Below are positions 46,253-58,832 of a stretch of DNA of 64,000 nucleotides, piece by piece (the first letter of the stretch is position 1; every line of letters begins with the position of its first letter). A program made the translations under genes and the position numbers. The notes below the pieces were generated by a model, which was not told the DNA's origin, made no database searches, and was given only the letters and a program-made list of their open reading frames with translations. The DNA is from Channallabes apus (taxonomy: Eukaryota; Chordata; Actinopteri; Siluriformes; Clariidae), in the NCBI GenBank assembly GCA_030522415.1, contig CM060127.1, forward strand, positions 14,180,646 through 14,244,645, written 5' to 3'.

Positions 46253-46985
46253 CTCATCCCATAATCTCATACTCCAGTACACCTATACCGAATGGCAACT
46301 ACGCTAATTCTCCCCATCTGTTCTGTATTTCTCTACCCATCCCGAGGCATCGGGAGATTTTGCCAGCTTCAGTAGACAAAGGCCGACCCTGCGAGGTTCC
46401 TGAGGCATCCAGAGAAGGACCAGCTCCAGCTGGATTCAGCTTTATGATGGTTGGAGCTACACATGCTGCTCCTGTGCTTCCAGTGATCCAGACCTCATCT
46501 GCCCTCTGCACCTACTGACTCGTCCCTATGCTGAACTGTTCGTCAATTTAAATAATTTCTGTCATATTGAATTTTCACCTGCACAACACACAAGATGTTA
46601 TATCATTTCTATCTGTTATCGCCCAAATGAGGATGGGTTCCCTGTTGAGTCTGGTTCCTCTCAAGGTTTCTTCCTAATGCCATCTCAGGGAGTTTTTCCT
46701 TGCCGCCGTCACCCTTGGCTTGCTCATCAGAGAAATTTCATTCATTCGTCTCATTATTATCTGCACATTTTTCTCACACATCCACACTTCCAATTATTAT
46801 TTTTTTTCTATAATTATTATTATTTGTTTTTATTTATTTATTTTCTATTATTATTTTATTTATTAATTTATTATTATTATTATTTTTTTTTTTTTTTAAT
46901 TTCTTTAATTTTTGTGAAGCTGCTTTGAGACAATCACCATTGTTAAAAGCGCTATATAAATAAAATTGAATTGAATTGAATTAAT
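46253..46985 (+). other. 3' UTR of the L2 element
   Basis: Ends in AT-rich simple sequence (about 46797-46920), then the conserved AAGCGCTATATAAATAAA and ATTGA repeats. Confidence 0.8.
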
Positions 46986-48100
46986 CAGTTAAATCTTCGC
47001 TGTGTTCACCCTCATCACACCAGCTGTTTCCTCTAGTGAACATGAAGCCCTTAATACATCATCCTCTATCAACCTATAGTCTACTTTATAAAACAATCAT
47101 GCGGCTGCTGTTTTAATTGGAAAACCTAACTGTCTTTATAAAACATTACACAGTGCATATGGCATTAACTACCATAGAGTGAGTTATGAACATAAATGAT
47201 TAAAAATAGTGACAGACAGCATTCAGTGCTCTCGTTTAACTGTACAGCAGTGTGATTTACAGAGATAGAAAAATACTTTATTTGTAATAAATATTGTATT
47301 AAATAATGTCCCAAATCGTAAAATACATTTATTAGCCTTAGAGTAGGGTTTTTGTCACTTTGATTTAGAAAACGTTACTTTTTTTTAATGAATAGAAACA
47401 AACAAACAAAAAAGAATGATATTAAAAAAGATGCTTTGTTTAATTACATTAAAACAATGTTTGTCTATATTAATGAATTTGAATAAATAGCCTAGTAGCT
47501 ATGAAATGTTAAAGGGTTGAATAGAGAACCTACTGTCTTATTTACTGTATGTAGCTAAAACACTAAATTAAACTAGATAACATGATCAAAGTTTTAATAT
47601 TTATATTTAACTGTAGATGGAAGGTTTTTCAAGTCACATGAAAAAAAAGATGTTCTATTCTTACCTGCTGCTCATTTGGAGACTCCCATCTAACTTGAAA
47701 ATCCTTCCATTTACAGTTCGTGTTCAGTTCTACAGTTCAGTTCTCTGAAAGCGCGGCCTCTCAGGCACATTAACACTGTGTTTCCAACATTGATTGAAGT
47801 CATTGCATCAGAAACTATTTTTCAATTTTTTTTTATGTCTGCCAGTTTCCAACAAAAAGCAGCAGTATTGTCAAAGAATGAACAGATAAATGTTTGACAC
47901 TATTGGCACTCGCACAGTTTATTCCATTGTCCAGCCTCATACGTAGGTGTGTTGTTTATATTGCTAATCAATGTAAGTTTAAAGTTATATGCTGTTTTCT
48001 GGTTATATGTTTTTGATTGTACCTGTACATAGAAAAAGGTTTATACGGTAAACAGCATGTGTGATCAAGAAGACTCATTTGAGTACTGATTCTGTGTTAA
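46986..48100. other. AT-rich non-coding sequence
   Basis: No gene recognised. It may belong to the older repeat that the L2 entered. Confidence 0.3.
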
Positions 48101-48157
48101 ACATCTATGGGGCTGAGCCCCCCTTACCTGAAAATCCTAGAAACGCCCCTCAATCAG

Positions 48158-48212
48158 CATGGGACTGAACTCGAATCTCTGTAGCCTACAGAGATTGGAG
48201 TTCAGTCCCATG
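48158..48212. repeat. 55-bp near-perfect palindrome
   Basis: CATGGGACTGAACTC...GAGTTCAGTCCCATG around AATCTCTGTAG and CTACAGAGATT. It would form a tight hairpin with almost no loop. Confidence 0.85.
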
Positions 48213-49570
48213 CGGATTTGCAGGTGATTTTTTTATGATGAAAAATTTAATTATAATAAAAAATTTTATGATTAAGGCCTAGTATGAGCTTCCCCTCTTT
48301 CAAAAGCTAGCAGCCGCCACTGGTGTAGTACTGTAATAGCTGATCAGAGAGATCAACGCCCCTCATGTGCTGGTTGTATGCAGTCACAGGTGCAGGCTAT
48401 GGAAATGTCTTTGTAGTCCATGTACCTTGTAATTTCACCCTCATCTTCACTGTGTCTACTGTATAAGCAGAATGGATGAAAGATACTTCTCGTGTGTCCA
48501 TCCACTTCACAAATACAAGAGGTCCATTTGAACGGTGCTTGTGTGTCCTGATGTGAGGTGCTGGTGAAGGCAAGGGTGATGCAGACACATTCCTAAAAAC
48601 AAACAAATAAAAAAATGTTAGCCTATACTGAGTAAATGGATGTGCAATTAATAGGTATGGATGCACAATATATACAGAGAGGCCCAAAAAATGTATCCAC
48701 ACCTCAACATGAAAAATATACACCTCTCTTCTGTAGGTCACATGACAGCATCAATGATGGTGATACAACTGACATTTTTAGAGGAAAGATAATACTACAG
48801 ACTGCCATAATTCAATTTGAGGCCATAGAAAACAATTGTGAAAGTATGTATACATTTTATTCATATAAAATGTGTGTTCATTGTGTATACACAAATATTC
48901 ATAAACATGGCCTTGTATGTAAAGTACCCGGACTGTTTTCCGTGTGAATGGCGTGTGGGCGTGTCCTGCCTCGGGTCATTATCAGATAATGAAGTGCGAC
49001 AGAAATTCTGTGCCTCTACTTGGTTTCACATGGATTACATAAACTGAGAATATTTGTTTTCAATGTGACTTGCATAATTTAAAAGTAGAAACTTTAAGCT
49101 TTCTATAGATATATTTCTCATGTCGGTGTGTGTGTATTCACGGAGTTTCAGTTAATTTTATTGACGTGTTTCAAAAAGATTTTTCGCGGAGACTGAGACG
49201 GCTGAAAGCGCACCCTGTTTAATTTCTTTTTTTTTTTTTCAAAAGCACAATGTTTTGTGGATATTGTGAGTATACGTAAATAAAAGTAGACCCTTTACAG
49301 ATTCAAATGATCTACTACACTTATGTGTATGGTCAAACATGACGGAGCATTTTAAACTCTTTTCATGGTTACCAGAAAAAAAAATGCACTTGTGCCTGCT
49401 GGCGGGTCCGCCGACTCCTAAGGGTTAACTTAAAATATAAACTTAACAAAATCTAGTCTTTCAGAAGATGTAGTCCCCAACATGTTAATCAGTGAGCTGG
49501 ATAGGTGTTAGTACATGAATAACCACCTACTGTATGGTGACATTATAAACACATCCATAGTTATACATAG
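48213..49570. other. Non-coding sequence
   Basis: No gene recognised. Scattered short open frames have no protein character. Confidence 0.3.
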
Positions 49571-49574
49571 TAAT

Positions 49575-49825
49575 GGCCCAGCACCCACTTACATCTCTGC
49601 TCTAATCACACCACGCACTGCACCACGTTCCTTCCGATCCTCCAGCACTGCTCGCCTCATCCCACCATCTCTCAGGGATCGAGGGCGGCATTCATCCTTG
49701 GCACCTAGGTGGTGGAATGAACTTCCTCTAGATGTCCGTACAGCAGAGACTTTGACTATCTTTAAACGACGACTCAAGACGCATCTGTTTCTCCAGTACT
49801 TGGACAATTTTTTTTTTTAACCAAG
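49575..49825 (+). mobile_element. L2-like LINE, ORF2 C-terminal fragment
   Basis: Encodes APTYISALITPRTAPRS, SLAPRWWNELPLDVRTAE and IFKRRLKTHLFLQYL, the C-terminus of an L2-like ORF2. Both sides are truncated. Confidence 0.85.
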
Positions 49826-49922
49826 AAAGGCTGCATAACATCCTGATAACTCTTTCTATCGACATTCTAAGAGAAATATTTGCAGTACCATACTTAAACA
49901 CAAGATGCTTAAACACAATAAA
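49826..49922. other. Host sequence of a further segmental unit
   Basis: AAGAAAGGCTGCATAACATC onward matches about 17945-18020; the match resumes at 50335 after the insertion. Confidence 0.6.
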
Positions 49923-50334
49923 CACCACGGACATGAGGCGAGGTCTTACGGGGAAAAGGATCATTTATTTAGGAAAAATGGTTAAGGAAAGGGTTAAAGG
50001 AGGGAGGCTGGAAATAAAAGAAAGGAATGAAGTGAAAGGTGCACGTGCAGGTCCGGGGGCAGTGCCTATCTGGCAGGCGGGCACACTGCTGGCAAAAGGC
50101 GGCGGTGGGCAGAGTGGCAGGATGGAGCACGCGGAGGCATGCGCTCCTGCACGCTTCCATGACGGCTACCGCTGGCACGAACCAAGACAGAGCCCTCCAA
50201 GCTCTCTTTCGGCGTGGCTCCAGGTGGGATTCTGTCCTGGACACCCGTCGGCTTGGCGGCTTTCCCAGCTGGAAATAGAGGCCTTAACGTGATCCTCTCT
50301 GCGGCCTTTTCCTCTTTGGTGGCGCACGCCGTGA
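49923..50334 (-). mobile_element. LTR-like insertion
   Basis: GC-rich block interrupting the duplicated host sequence, which reads through in the other copy at about 18030. Read on the minus strand it starts TGTCACGGCGTGCGCCACC; ACAATAA or AATAA is repeated at the two junctions. Probably a solo LTR or LTR fragment. Confidence 0.5.
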
Positions 50335-50369
50335 CAATAAGATAAATGTCCAGTCCCCTTCTCTATTCT

Positions 50370-51035
50370 CTCACAGGCAGTTTTGCAAACATGTTTATAC
50401 ATTTATATCATTTGATTTTTAAGGTTTTTAAAGTGCTTGAATACACAGACATATCTCCTATTTTATTTATTTATTTAATTAATTAAAAAAAAAAATTTGT
50501 GAAACAAAAGGGCCTTCAATTCTAATTCAATAAATAAAAATGACAAACATTTCAATTTCTTGGTTGTTCCTAAATTTAAAAGAGAAATATTCTAAAATAT
50601 TATGATTGACAATGCCCAAATTTTTGAAAACTCGACTACTTTAGAAGTTGGTCTCCAATCCCCCTTACTTACAAAGAAAAACTAAGAATATCATATTACT
50701 GAGAAAGTACGAAATTTAAAATTCTTCTGTCCTGAAGTCTATCCTTAAAGATATTTTTTTACCTTTGACTGTTCAAGCACTGACATTGGAGTCTCCTTCC
50801 ATTTTTATCTGATTATTAGATTTTGTTTATGTGCACCACTGTTAAATGCTGTTTTAAATTTAGCTCTTTAGCTCTTGATACAGTACTTTTCTTTTGAGGT
50901 GCAACTCATGAACATACTGTACATGCCACATAAATCAAGTGATTTATTGGGTCTTGCTCTAAAAAACTGTTAGTGGGTTTCAAATATTCATATTTCCTGC
51001 CCATCAAAACCTTGACCATGGTCTCTGAGTATTTC
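50370..51035. other. AT-rich non-coding sequence
   Basis: Nothing recognised. Confidence 0.3.
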
Positions 51036-51039
51036 TGTC

Positions 51040-51535
51040 ATCTCGACTCTCTTATTCTTGTTCACTATCAGCTCCAACTCAGCAGAATGACCACGCATTA
51101 GATCTTGTCCTATCATCTGGTCTCCATTTCAAAACGTACTTATTAGTCTTTTTAATCATTTAATGGTTGCATTTGACCATACGCTGTCTTGTCCCCTTTC
51201 TACCCCTCACCAATCCCAAACTCTCAAATACAGCCACTCATTCTTACAAAACATTCATGTCAAAAACCTACCATATGTCTTACCTGCCCTTCCATCCTGC
51301 TGCAAGACAGAGGAGCTAGTTGCACTCTTCAACTAATCAGATAAATTTTATTCTTGCTTCTTTAAAATTTAGAACGTCTAAATTTAATATTGTGAGTACC
51401 CCCTGGCTTAGTGGCTGCTCCCGCATACTACTTACTACATGTGCCTGTCGGAGAACAGAGAGCAAATGGCCCCATATTGAGATAGCCCTGTATGGTCTGT
51501 TTGAGAGTTTCAGTGCTATTAACTCCATTTAAATC
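51040..51535 (+). mobile_element. L2/CR1-like LINE relic (endonuclease to RT linker)
   Basis: Broken translation includes HALDLVLSSG (endonuclease end), STPWLSGCSRILL and CRRTESKWPHIEIALYGLFE, which match the linker between endonuclease and RT in fish L2/CR1-type elements. Many stops. Confidence 0.6.
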
Positions 51536-51828
51536 CTGTTGCTGCCTAGTATTTCTGCTCCTACTGTGACTGTGGGCTAGTAGCGGACACTCAGGAATGA
51601 TTAAAGTCAGCAGGTATAATAAAGCTGCTTGTGAGCAACCTTCTCGTGAATGAGTAAAGAACATCGCTGTTAGCAGAGGAGGAAATACTGTACATTGCCA
51701 TAAATAATTTTTTTTTATTTATTTTATTTTTTTTTTACATTTTTTTGCATACTTCACAAACATAATCGATTTGAGATCATCAAACAAATCTTTATATAAC
51801 ACAAAGATAAGTCTGGTGAATACCAATT

Positions 51829-51957
51829 TCATTCATTCATCTTCTATACCGCTTTATCCTGTATTTAGGGTCGCGGGGACCTGGAGCCTATCCCAGGAGA
51901 CTCAGGGCACGAGGCAGGGTACACCCTGGACAGCATGCCAATCCATCGCAGAGCAGA
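51829..51957 (-). mobile_element. SINE 3' fragment
   Basis: The minus strand matches the 3' half of the SINE at 9361-9723 (CGATGGATTGGCATGCTGTC, CAGGGTGTACCCTGCC), including the ATGA tail. The tRNA-like head is missing. Confidence 0.85.
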
Positions 51958-52020
51958 ATACCAAATTAAGTGATTTAATTTATTATTGGAAAAAAGCTGC
52001 CCATACCTGCCTGTCCCTAT

Positions 52021-53139
52021 CACTCAAAAAAATAACTCGTTGAATGAACATAATTAAATTATGGAAAGAATTTCCACCTAATTTAATGGCTTTCGTTCAG
52101 CATTAAGCAACTTTGTTGGCCCAACTTAATGTTTTTAGGTTCTGTCCAAGTAATGTTATTAGGTTCATTTAACTTATTTACTACAGCTGCGTACAACATA
52201 ATTTAATACTGTTAACATAAATGAATAGGGTTGGTACAACAAATTTTTCATTTATAAATTAAGTTGATCCAACTCAAGTAAATTTAAATTTCAAGCCCTG
52301 GTCAACAGAATTCTGTGAAGGAAGGAAGCAGACAAACGGGATAAAACAGAGATTTTTATTTTACACCAGGAGCAACTTACAAATGAGGTCTCAATTTGAA
52401 AAGATGTACAAAACATAAAACACCACAAATAAGTATATATAAAATAAAAAAAAACACCAACAGAAACGTTTTGTACTTTATGACTTTTAAATATGACCGT
52501 TAGATTCGGTTGGTCAGGAAACTCCTGAAGTCAGATGCAGACACACTTTCAGTCACAAACTGCTGTGAAAAAATACAGAGATAGGTATTCAATTAAAATT
52601 CATGATACTTAATTTAGCAAATGAACAATATTTATACTTTGTTCCTCTCGCTTCACAACTCATGAGAACAGACCGAAACCAGAACCGAACCGCAGATTAA
52701 GCACATGCATATAACCGACGGTATTTTAAGTGTGATTAAAAATACAAGAAATAGCTTAAACCAAAATAACATGACTAAACATCGCTAAACAATATGTGAC
52801 ATTTATGTTCAGTATTTCGTTTCTATTTAGAAAGATGGGAATTAATTCCTGCTTACATTTTCCACACGACCCGCCAAATGTTTGTCTCCTCAACTGTGTT
52901 CTCTTCTCGCGATGTCTTCTCGCGATATTTCCGGTTTTGCTATTTCCGGTTTTCATACTGACAAGATCTTGTTGGTTTATCTCAACATGATTGAATCTAG
53001 TAAATGTTAAGTTGTTGAGTTTCATGCAAATACAACATAACTTATTCATGTTTAGCTTGGAAACATGAAATTATTATGTACAAAACACATATTACATTTT
53101 AGTACATGTAACAGATAGCCATGTTCATTTTTTTGAGTG
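52021..53139. mobile_element. CACTA/EnSpm-like non-autonomous element
   Basis: Ends CACTCAAAAAAATAAC and GTTCATTTTTTTGAGTG are inverted, with TAT on each side (52018-52020 and 53140-53142). A 3-bp duplication and CACT start fit the CACTA group. No transposase recognised. Confidence 0.65.
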
Positions 53140-53154
53140 TATGTAAAAAAAAAA

Positions 53155-53640
53155 AAAGTAATTAAGTAAATTTCCTCTAAACCTAAATAATGGGTTGTGC
53201 CACCCTTGGAACAACAATTGCAATCAAGCACTTGCGATAACTGAGTCTTTGAGATCACTGTGAATTTTGGCCCATTCTTCCTTGCAGAATTGTTTTAATT
53301 CAGCCACACTAAAGGGATTTCAATCATGAATGGGCTTTTAAGGTCATCTCAATTGAATTAAAGTCTGGATTTTGACTAGGCCACTCCAAAACCTGAGTTT
53401 TGTTCTTTTGAACCATTCAGAGGTGGACTTACTGGTGTGTTTCGGATCATTGAAATAATAACCCAGGTGCGCTTGAGCTTGAGATGACAAACTGATGGCT
53501 CGACATTCTCCTTCAGGATTTTCTGGTAGAGCACAGACATCACGGTTCCATCAATTATGGTACTGTAAGTCATCCAGGTCCTGAAGCTGCAAAGGAGCCC
53601 CAGACCATCATATGTCACTGAATAGATGACGATGGCACCA
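53155..53640 (-). mobile_element. Tc1-like transposase relic
   Basis: The minus strand encodes, in broken frames, LYQKILKENVEPSVCHLKLK, VLEWPSQNPDFNSIEM and NDPKHTS-type sequence, the catalytic half of a Tc1 transposase. Terminal repeats were not found and there are several stops. Confidence 0.75.
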
Positions 53641-53789
53641 CGGAATGCCTCGGTGTGGTGCTCTCCAGTTGTCTTAAAGTTTTTATTAGTTTGTCCTGTT
53701 TCCTGTTTTTCACATGTGATCAGCTATACCAGGGATTCACTGCTGGACATTCGTCAGAACACCACACAATCTTCACCCGATTGTTGATT

Positions 53790-54530
53790 ACTCAGACATT
53801 TTGTTGAACATTGTAAGTGTGAAAGCAGAGGCGCTGTTCAAATGCTTTAAGAAGCTCAGAAGGCGGAAGAGAGCCGGTGCACTTGTCAAGCTCAGACAGC
53901 GCGGCTTTAGAACTATGCTGCCTAGTATACATCTGGCGAATCTCCTCTCTACCCAACAAAATGGATGAACTTTTCCTGCTCTCCCGGAAAAATAAGGAAT
54001 TTTGTCCCTCTGTGTTTCATGGAAATCTGTCTGAATGAAGCTACAGTATTCTGGACAACGCACTACATCTACCTGGCTTCTAGCTGTTCAGAGCGAATCG
54101 CAACACAAAATCAATGCAGAAATCATAAGGCGGCGGGACATGCTTTTGCATCAATGAACGTTGGTGTACAGATCTATTGTAACAGTGATGAAGTTTACCT
54201 TATTCATTCTGGTGAGTGTGCACATTCCTCCACAAGCATGTGTGAATGCAGCACTGCAACAGCTGGCTGATCAGATCACAGACACGGAGCAACAACACCC
54301 GTTGACTGTTATAATCATCATTAGTGATTTTACCAAAGCAAACCTCACACATGAACTGACTAAATAAAAACAGCACATTACATGCCCCACCAGAGACAAA
54401 ATCATTTTGGATTACTGTTCCACCACAATAAATGATGAATATCGCTCCGTCCCCAGAGCAGCTTTAGGACTTTCTGACCACTGCCTGGTTCATCTTCTAA
54501 GGGCAAAAACGTAAATCTGCTAAGCCTGTA
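53790..54530 (+). mobile_element. Non-LTR retrotransposon endonuclease relic
   Basis: Broken frames give RGFRTMLPSIHLANLLSLPN and, later, ISDFTKANLTHEL and RAALGLSDHCLVHLL, which fit an AP-endonuclease domain of a fish LINE. The clade is uncertain. Confidence 0.6.
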
Positions 54531-54566
54531 TAGTAAGGCCTGAGATTGACCAGTGAAGCAGAGCAG

Positions 54567-55570
54567 GGGGGTATTCCAGAAAGCATGGTTAACTTACGAT
54601 TTGGTAAATCATAACCTCAGTGTTGATTTTAACAAAGCAAACCTGCGTCATACTTCACAGAGGCGGAGTTGGAGGTTTTAATGCATGCATATGAAGAATG
54701 CAAGCCAATAATAATGAAAAAAAAGCAATATGGCTGACATCGCCTCCCCTTTTATTATAATGAAAAATAATTAAACACCCCTTCCCGATCTTTTTGACTG
54801 TTAAATCACCAGTCAAAACCAGTTAATCACCAATCATGCATTTACTTTTTCTGTCATCCATTTCTTTAGGTTAAAATACCAATGCATATTGACTAGGAAT
54901 ATATGGTTTCTTATTTAATAAGGTGTAATCCTTCTGGAGCCAGGAGAACTTTGAGCCAAGTCAAAATGAAACACAAAAACATTCAGCAAAAAGGTAATAT
55001 TTGATTACACGATCACTGAACTATATATTAAACACGATTTAGTATATTATTTCTGTCATGTAGCTAATAGAAAGAAAGCTAAAGCCCGTTTAACTGGTGA
55101 AGCTGGCTCTGTCCCTTAATAAAGGGCAACCAGTGGTTACCGGCATTCCAGGGGGCACTTCATCTCAGGTACCTTTACTGTAGTAATTTTTTTGTCTTTC
55201 TTTTTGCCAGATAATGTATACTTGCATATTTCCACTGAAGGATGAAGATGACGATGAAGAGACCACATCTGCTGTGACAGAAGTGGACAATGCTGGTACA
55301 TCCACTGAGGTATGATGCATATACCATTATAATGCATTATAAAACAAACAAGAAAAAGCGACATGAAGATGGACCTTATACAGCTTCAAATGGAAGAGAA
55401 AAGGCTATCCATTAAAAAAGCAACATTAGGAATTTAATTACTGGAGCATCACCTTAAGGTGAGAACTTGTGTGAATATTTATCTGTAGCATGTTAAAAGT
55501 GTTGTGTATATAAAGCAATGTAATAAAAAATAACTTTTATTTCATTTTACTTTCATTTTTCTTAAGGAAA
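54567..55570 (+). mobile_element. PIF-Harbinger relic with Myb-like ORF remains
   Basis: Starts with GGGGGTATTCCAGAAAGCAT, a typical fish Harbinger end. Later frames give FPLKDEDDDEETTSAVTEVD and DMKMDLIQLQMEEKRL, resembling the accessory Myb-like protein of Harbinger elements. No intact frame and no DDE transposase seen. Confidence 0.5.
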
Positions 55571-55699
55571 TAAAGAAATGAACTGCAACCAACTCATTGC
55601 AAACCCAAACTTTTACAGTACCGCTGTGCAGGTGTCAAGCTAAGTTGCGCCATGAGCGCTTTTATTGTCTTTTCTCTATACAAGACTACATGCAGATAC

Positions 55700-55820
55700 A
55701 ATGACTACACAGGATGTGAATGCATCATGGTAATAAGTTTTTCTGAACATTTAGGATGTGCACATTTGGTTTAGACTCACCAGAATGTGACATTTCTTTC
55801 ATTCTTATTTGGCTTTCTAC
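55700..55820. other. Host sequence of a further segmental unit
   Basis: CATGGTAATAAGTTTTTCTGAACAT onward is a diverged copy of about 8545-8610 and 24058-24145. Confidence 0.5.
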
Positions 55821-55825
55821 TTGTA

Positions 55826-57222
55826 CACTACGTTCCAAATTATAACGCAAATGATATCTTTCTCTGATTTTCATGATTAGTCAATGCAAATGACAGTCAG
55901 TATACTGTAATTTTCTAGTCATCAACTATTAGGCTATAATTTGAATTTTATTGAATAAACCTAGGATGTGAAACCATTGAATAAAGAAATCAAAATATTA
56001 AGTTTCCTCAACTTGATTGTTTATATTTGTTGGACAAAATAGTAGTAAAATCCAGTTAAATAGATTTTATAAGTAAATTCAACACTGTGCTCAAAAAATA
56101 TGTCCACCTAACTTGGAATTTTAAATTGAGTTAACAATTTGCAAGTTGGATTTTTTACAGTGTAATGATAATATTTATTTAAAAAATAAAAAACTGAAAA
56201 CGCACTGTTCCAAATTATTATGCACAACAGAGTTAAAACATTTTATACAGTAGGTTGTAAAGAACCGAAAATAGGCTTTTGTTGAATTTGCAGCATTAGG
56301 AGGTCATATTTATTGAAATCAAAAACTATTTCAATCAAAAACATCCTAACAGGGCATGTTACATCTTAACATAGGGCCCCTTCTTTGATATCACCTTCAC
56401 AATTCTTGCATCCATTGAACTTATGAGATTTTGGACAGTTTCTGCTTGAATTTCTTTGCAGGATGTCAGAATAGCCTCCCAGAGCTGCTGTTTTGAATCA
56501 AATTGCCTGAGATGAGTTTCTCATCTTTTATGCCCATAGCAGACAATGACACAGAGGTATTCTTTGCAGCATGAGATGATGCATTGTCATGCATGAAGAT
56601 GATTGTGCTACGGAAGGCACGGTTCTTCTTTTTGTACCATGGAAGAAAGTGGTCAGTCAACATACAGTACAGTACTTTGCACAGGTCATTTTCACACCTT
56701 CAGGGCCCCTACAGAGGCCTACCAGATCTCTCCCCATGATTCTGGCCTAAAACATGACTCCGGCACCTCCTTGTTGACGTCGCAGCCTTGTTGGGTCATG
56801 GTGGCCATCCACCAAGCATCCATTACTCTATCCATCTGGACCATCTGGGGTTGCACGACACTCATCAGAAAACAATACTGTTTGAGAATTAGTCTTCATG
56901 TACTGTATGCCTGGGCCCACTGCAACCATTTCTGCTTGTGAGCATTGGTTAGGGGTGGCCGAATATTAGGTTTATACACAACTGCAAACCTCTAAAGGAT
57001 CCTACATCTTGAGGTTCGCGGGACTCCAGAGACACCAGCAGCTTCAAATACCTGTTTGCTGCTTTGTAATGGCATTTCAGCAGCTGCTCTCTTAATCCGA
57101 TGAATTGTTAATGATCCAAAGAACCCTGAGACACAATACCATCCATGAGTTTAATTTAAAAACTAAACATTTAATGTTTATGACACTTACATCCAATTTG
57201 CATAATAATTTGGAACACAGTG
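55826..57222. mobile_element. Tc1/mariner-superfamily element
   Basis: Ends CACTACGTTCCAAATTAT and AATTTGGAACACAGTG, flanked by TA (55824-55825 and 57223-57224). An internal copy of the end (CACTGTTCCAAATTATTATG) lies near 56203. Broken transposase-like sequence is on the minus strand (FMHDNASSHAAKNT). A short CACTGT...ACAGTG repeat (about 56092-56163) may be a separate insertion. Confidence 0.75.
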
Positions 57223-57224
57223 TA

Positions 57225-58184
57225 TGTCTCAGCTATTGTGAGTCCAGACTTGCAGTCTGATTGACGCTACAGATTCCTTGTGAGAGTATATGTCGTGATA
57301 TTTCTGACAAGCATGAAATGAGGAAATGATACTTTGTGCTAAATGAGATGTGTGTGAATTTAACAACTGGGCAAAGAAATCTAAATATGATGGGCACTAT
57401 TTTTGGTTCACACACCAGTCTTACAGCAATGGCATTGACAATCTAGTACATTTGTCTTCAGTTTAACAGTAGAAAACACTCTGAAATGGATGACAACATT
57501 TAAAAAAGAAAGATCTGGGCATTCGAAGAAACATATAATTTTTATTTAATTTTATTTTAAATTACCAGTTGGTGAATCAGGCCATTCAGGCTAATTGTTT
57601 TTTAGGTTAATATTGCCTGGTTTTATTTATTCATTTATTTATTGTCCGACATCGTGGTAATTACTTTATCCTGGTCTGGCTTGGATCTGGATCTTATTCC
57701 ATAAACCATTCTGTGGGAATGCACTCATAATGGGACAGTAGAGGGAAACCAATAGTTAACGCATAGGAAACTGGCAGGGACACAAGGAGCTAAATACATG
57801 AAAAGAGGAAAAAATTTTGTTCAGAGACATTCCTGAAAATCAAACGTCTATCAGGGACATGGGAACAGAGAAGCATTGTGGGGATGTGAACTTCTTTAAA
57901 AGAACGTTTTAATCATCCGCATGAGAGAGACAGATAATGCAATGTACTTGAGGACATTGCATCATATAAAATTAATATGAGGGTGTGTGTGTGTGTGTGT
58001 GCATGTGTGCATTTTTGACCTTAGCGAAACTCTGTCAGAGTGTGAAGAGGGAAGTTGAATCTGTTCATCATTCAGCACATAGTAAATTGAGGAAACAGAA
58101 AGAGGCGCATACAATAGAGCAGTTAAATCTATCAACATGTTTCCTGAGCTGGAGTGTGTGCGTACAGTATGTGTCAGAATGTTT

Positions 58185-58216
<32 letters not shown>

Positions 58217-58464
58217 TAGAGTGCAAGATCCCATTATTGTCCATTAGATGTTCTCTATGCTCTCTTTATACCACAGCCTTGTTGAAATTTTTCTATCAGA
58301 TGCTGCAGGTTTTAACTCTAACACAATAAGCTGCATATGAGGAAGAATTAACCTGTTGCAGGAAAAGGCCTTAAGACAAAAGAAGAAGTTACTTGTTTTG
58401 GATTTGTACAAGATGTTAAACATAAGCATTTTATGGCATAACGTGAATCACTGCAGCACAAGTT
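57225..58464. other. Non-coding sequence with simple repeats
   Basis: GT repeat at about 57981-58001 and GA repeat at about 58188-58211. No gene recognised. Confidence 0.4.
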
Positions 58465-58560
58465 ATTGAATTCAATTCAGTTTTATTTGTATAGCGCTTT
58501 TAACAATTGACATTGTCTCAAAACAGCTTTACACAATCAAAAGAATTATTTAAGTTTGTA
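58465..58560 (-). mobile_element. L2 3'-end fragment
   Basis: The minus strand ends AAGCGCTATACAAATAAAAC followed by TGAATTGAA, the same 3' end as the L2 at 42590-46985. Confidence 0.85.
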
Positions 58561-58832
58561 TGGAATGTGAATGTGTATGAATCAAAATGTTCAGATAGTC
58601 CCTATCCCTATAACTTCCGTATAATATTTTAGAGTTATGAGCTATAAGAATTTTTCTCTTGGTGTGAGGTAATACTGTAACAGCTTTGTGCTATTTTTCC
58701 TTCAAATTCCGAACAGGATAAAGTGAAAGTTGTGTCCTTATCGTTCCAACCAGAAGCACATACACTTCCGTGATTTAAATCTTTTTATTATTATTATTTT
58801 TATTGGATGATGTGTGATTTTAGCCTATCTAC

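Larger units (their letters stand above)
42590..46985 (+). mobile_element. L2-clade LINE, nearly intact
   Basis: Two-ORF non-LTR retrotransposon: ORF1 with an SGNH esterase domain, ORF2 with AP-endonuclease and RT, then a 3' UTR ending GCGCTATATAAATAAA and an ATTGA repeat tail. The 5' end is truncated inside ORF1. The same 3' end occurs inverted at 58465-58560. An esterase ORF1 is known from zebrafish CR1/L2-type elements. Confidence 0.9.
42322..48145. repeat. Older repeat split by the L2 insertion (tentative)
   Basis: CTAGGCTTTAGCCCCCCC near 42330 and GGGGCTGAGCCCCCC near 48110 followed by CCTAGAAACGCCCC look like the two inverted ends of one older element. The family is not identified and the pairing is only suggestive. 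Confidence 0.3.

Noticed and set aside
48397..49047. Overlapping open frames of about 70-114 codons
   Set aside because: Low-complexity translation with no domain and no splice or repeat context.
55200..55450. Acidic and Lys-rich coding fragments as a host gene
   Set aside because: They fit the Myb-like accessory protein of Harbinger elements, and a Harbinger end lies upstream.
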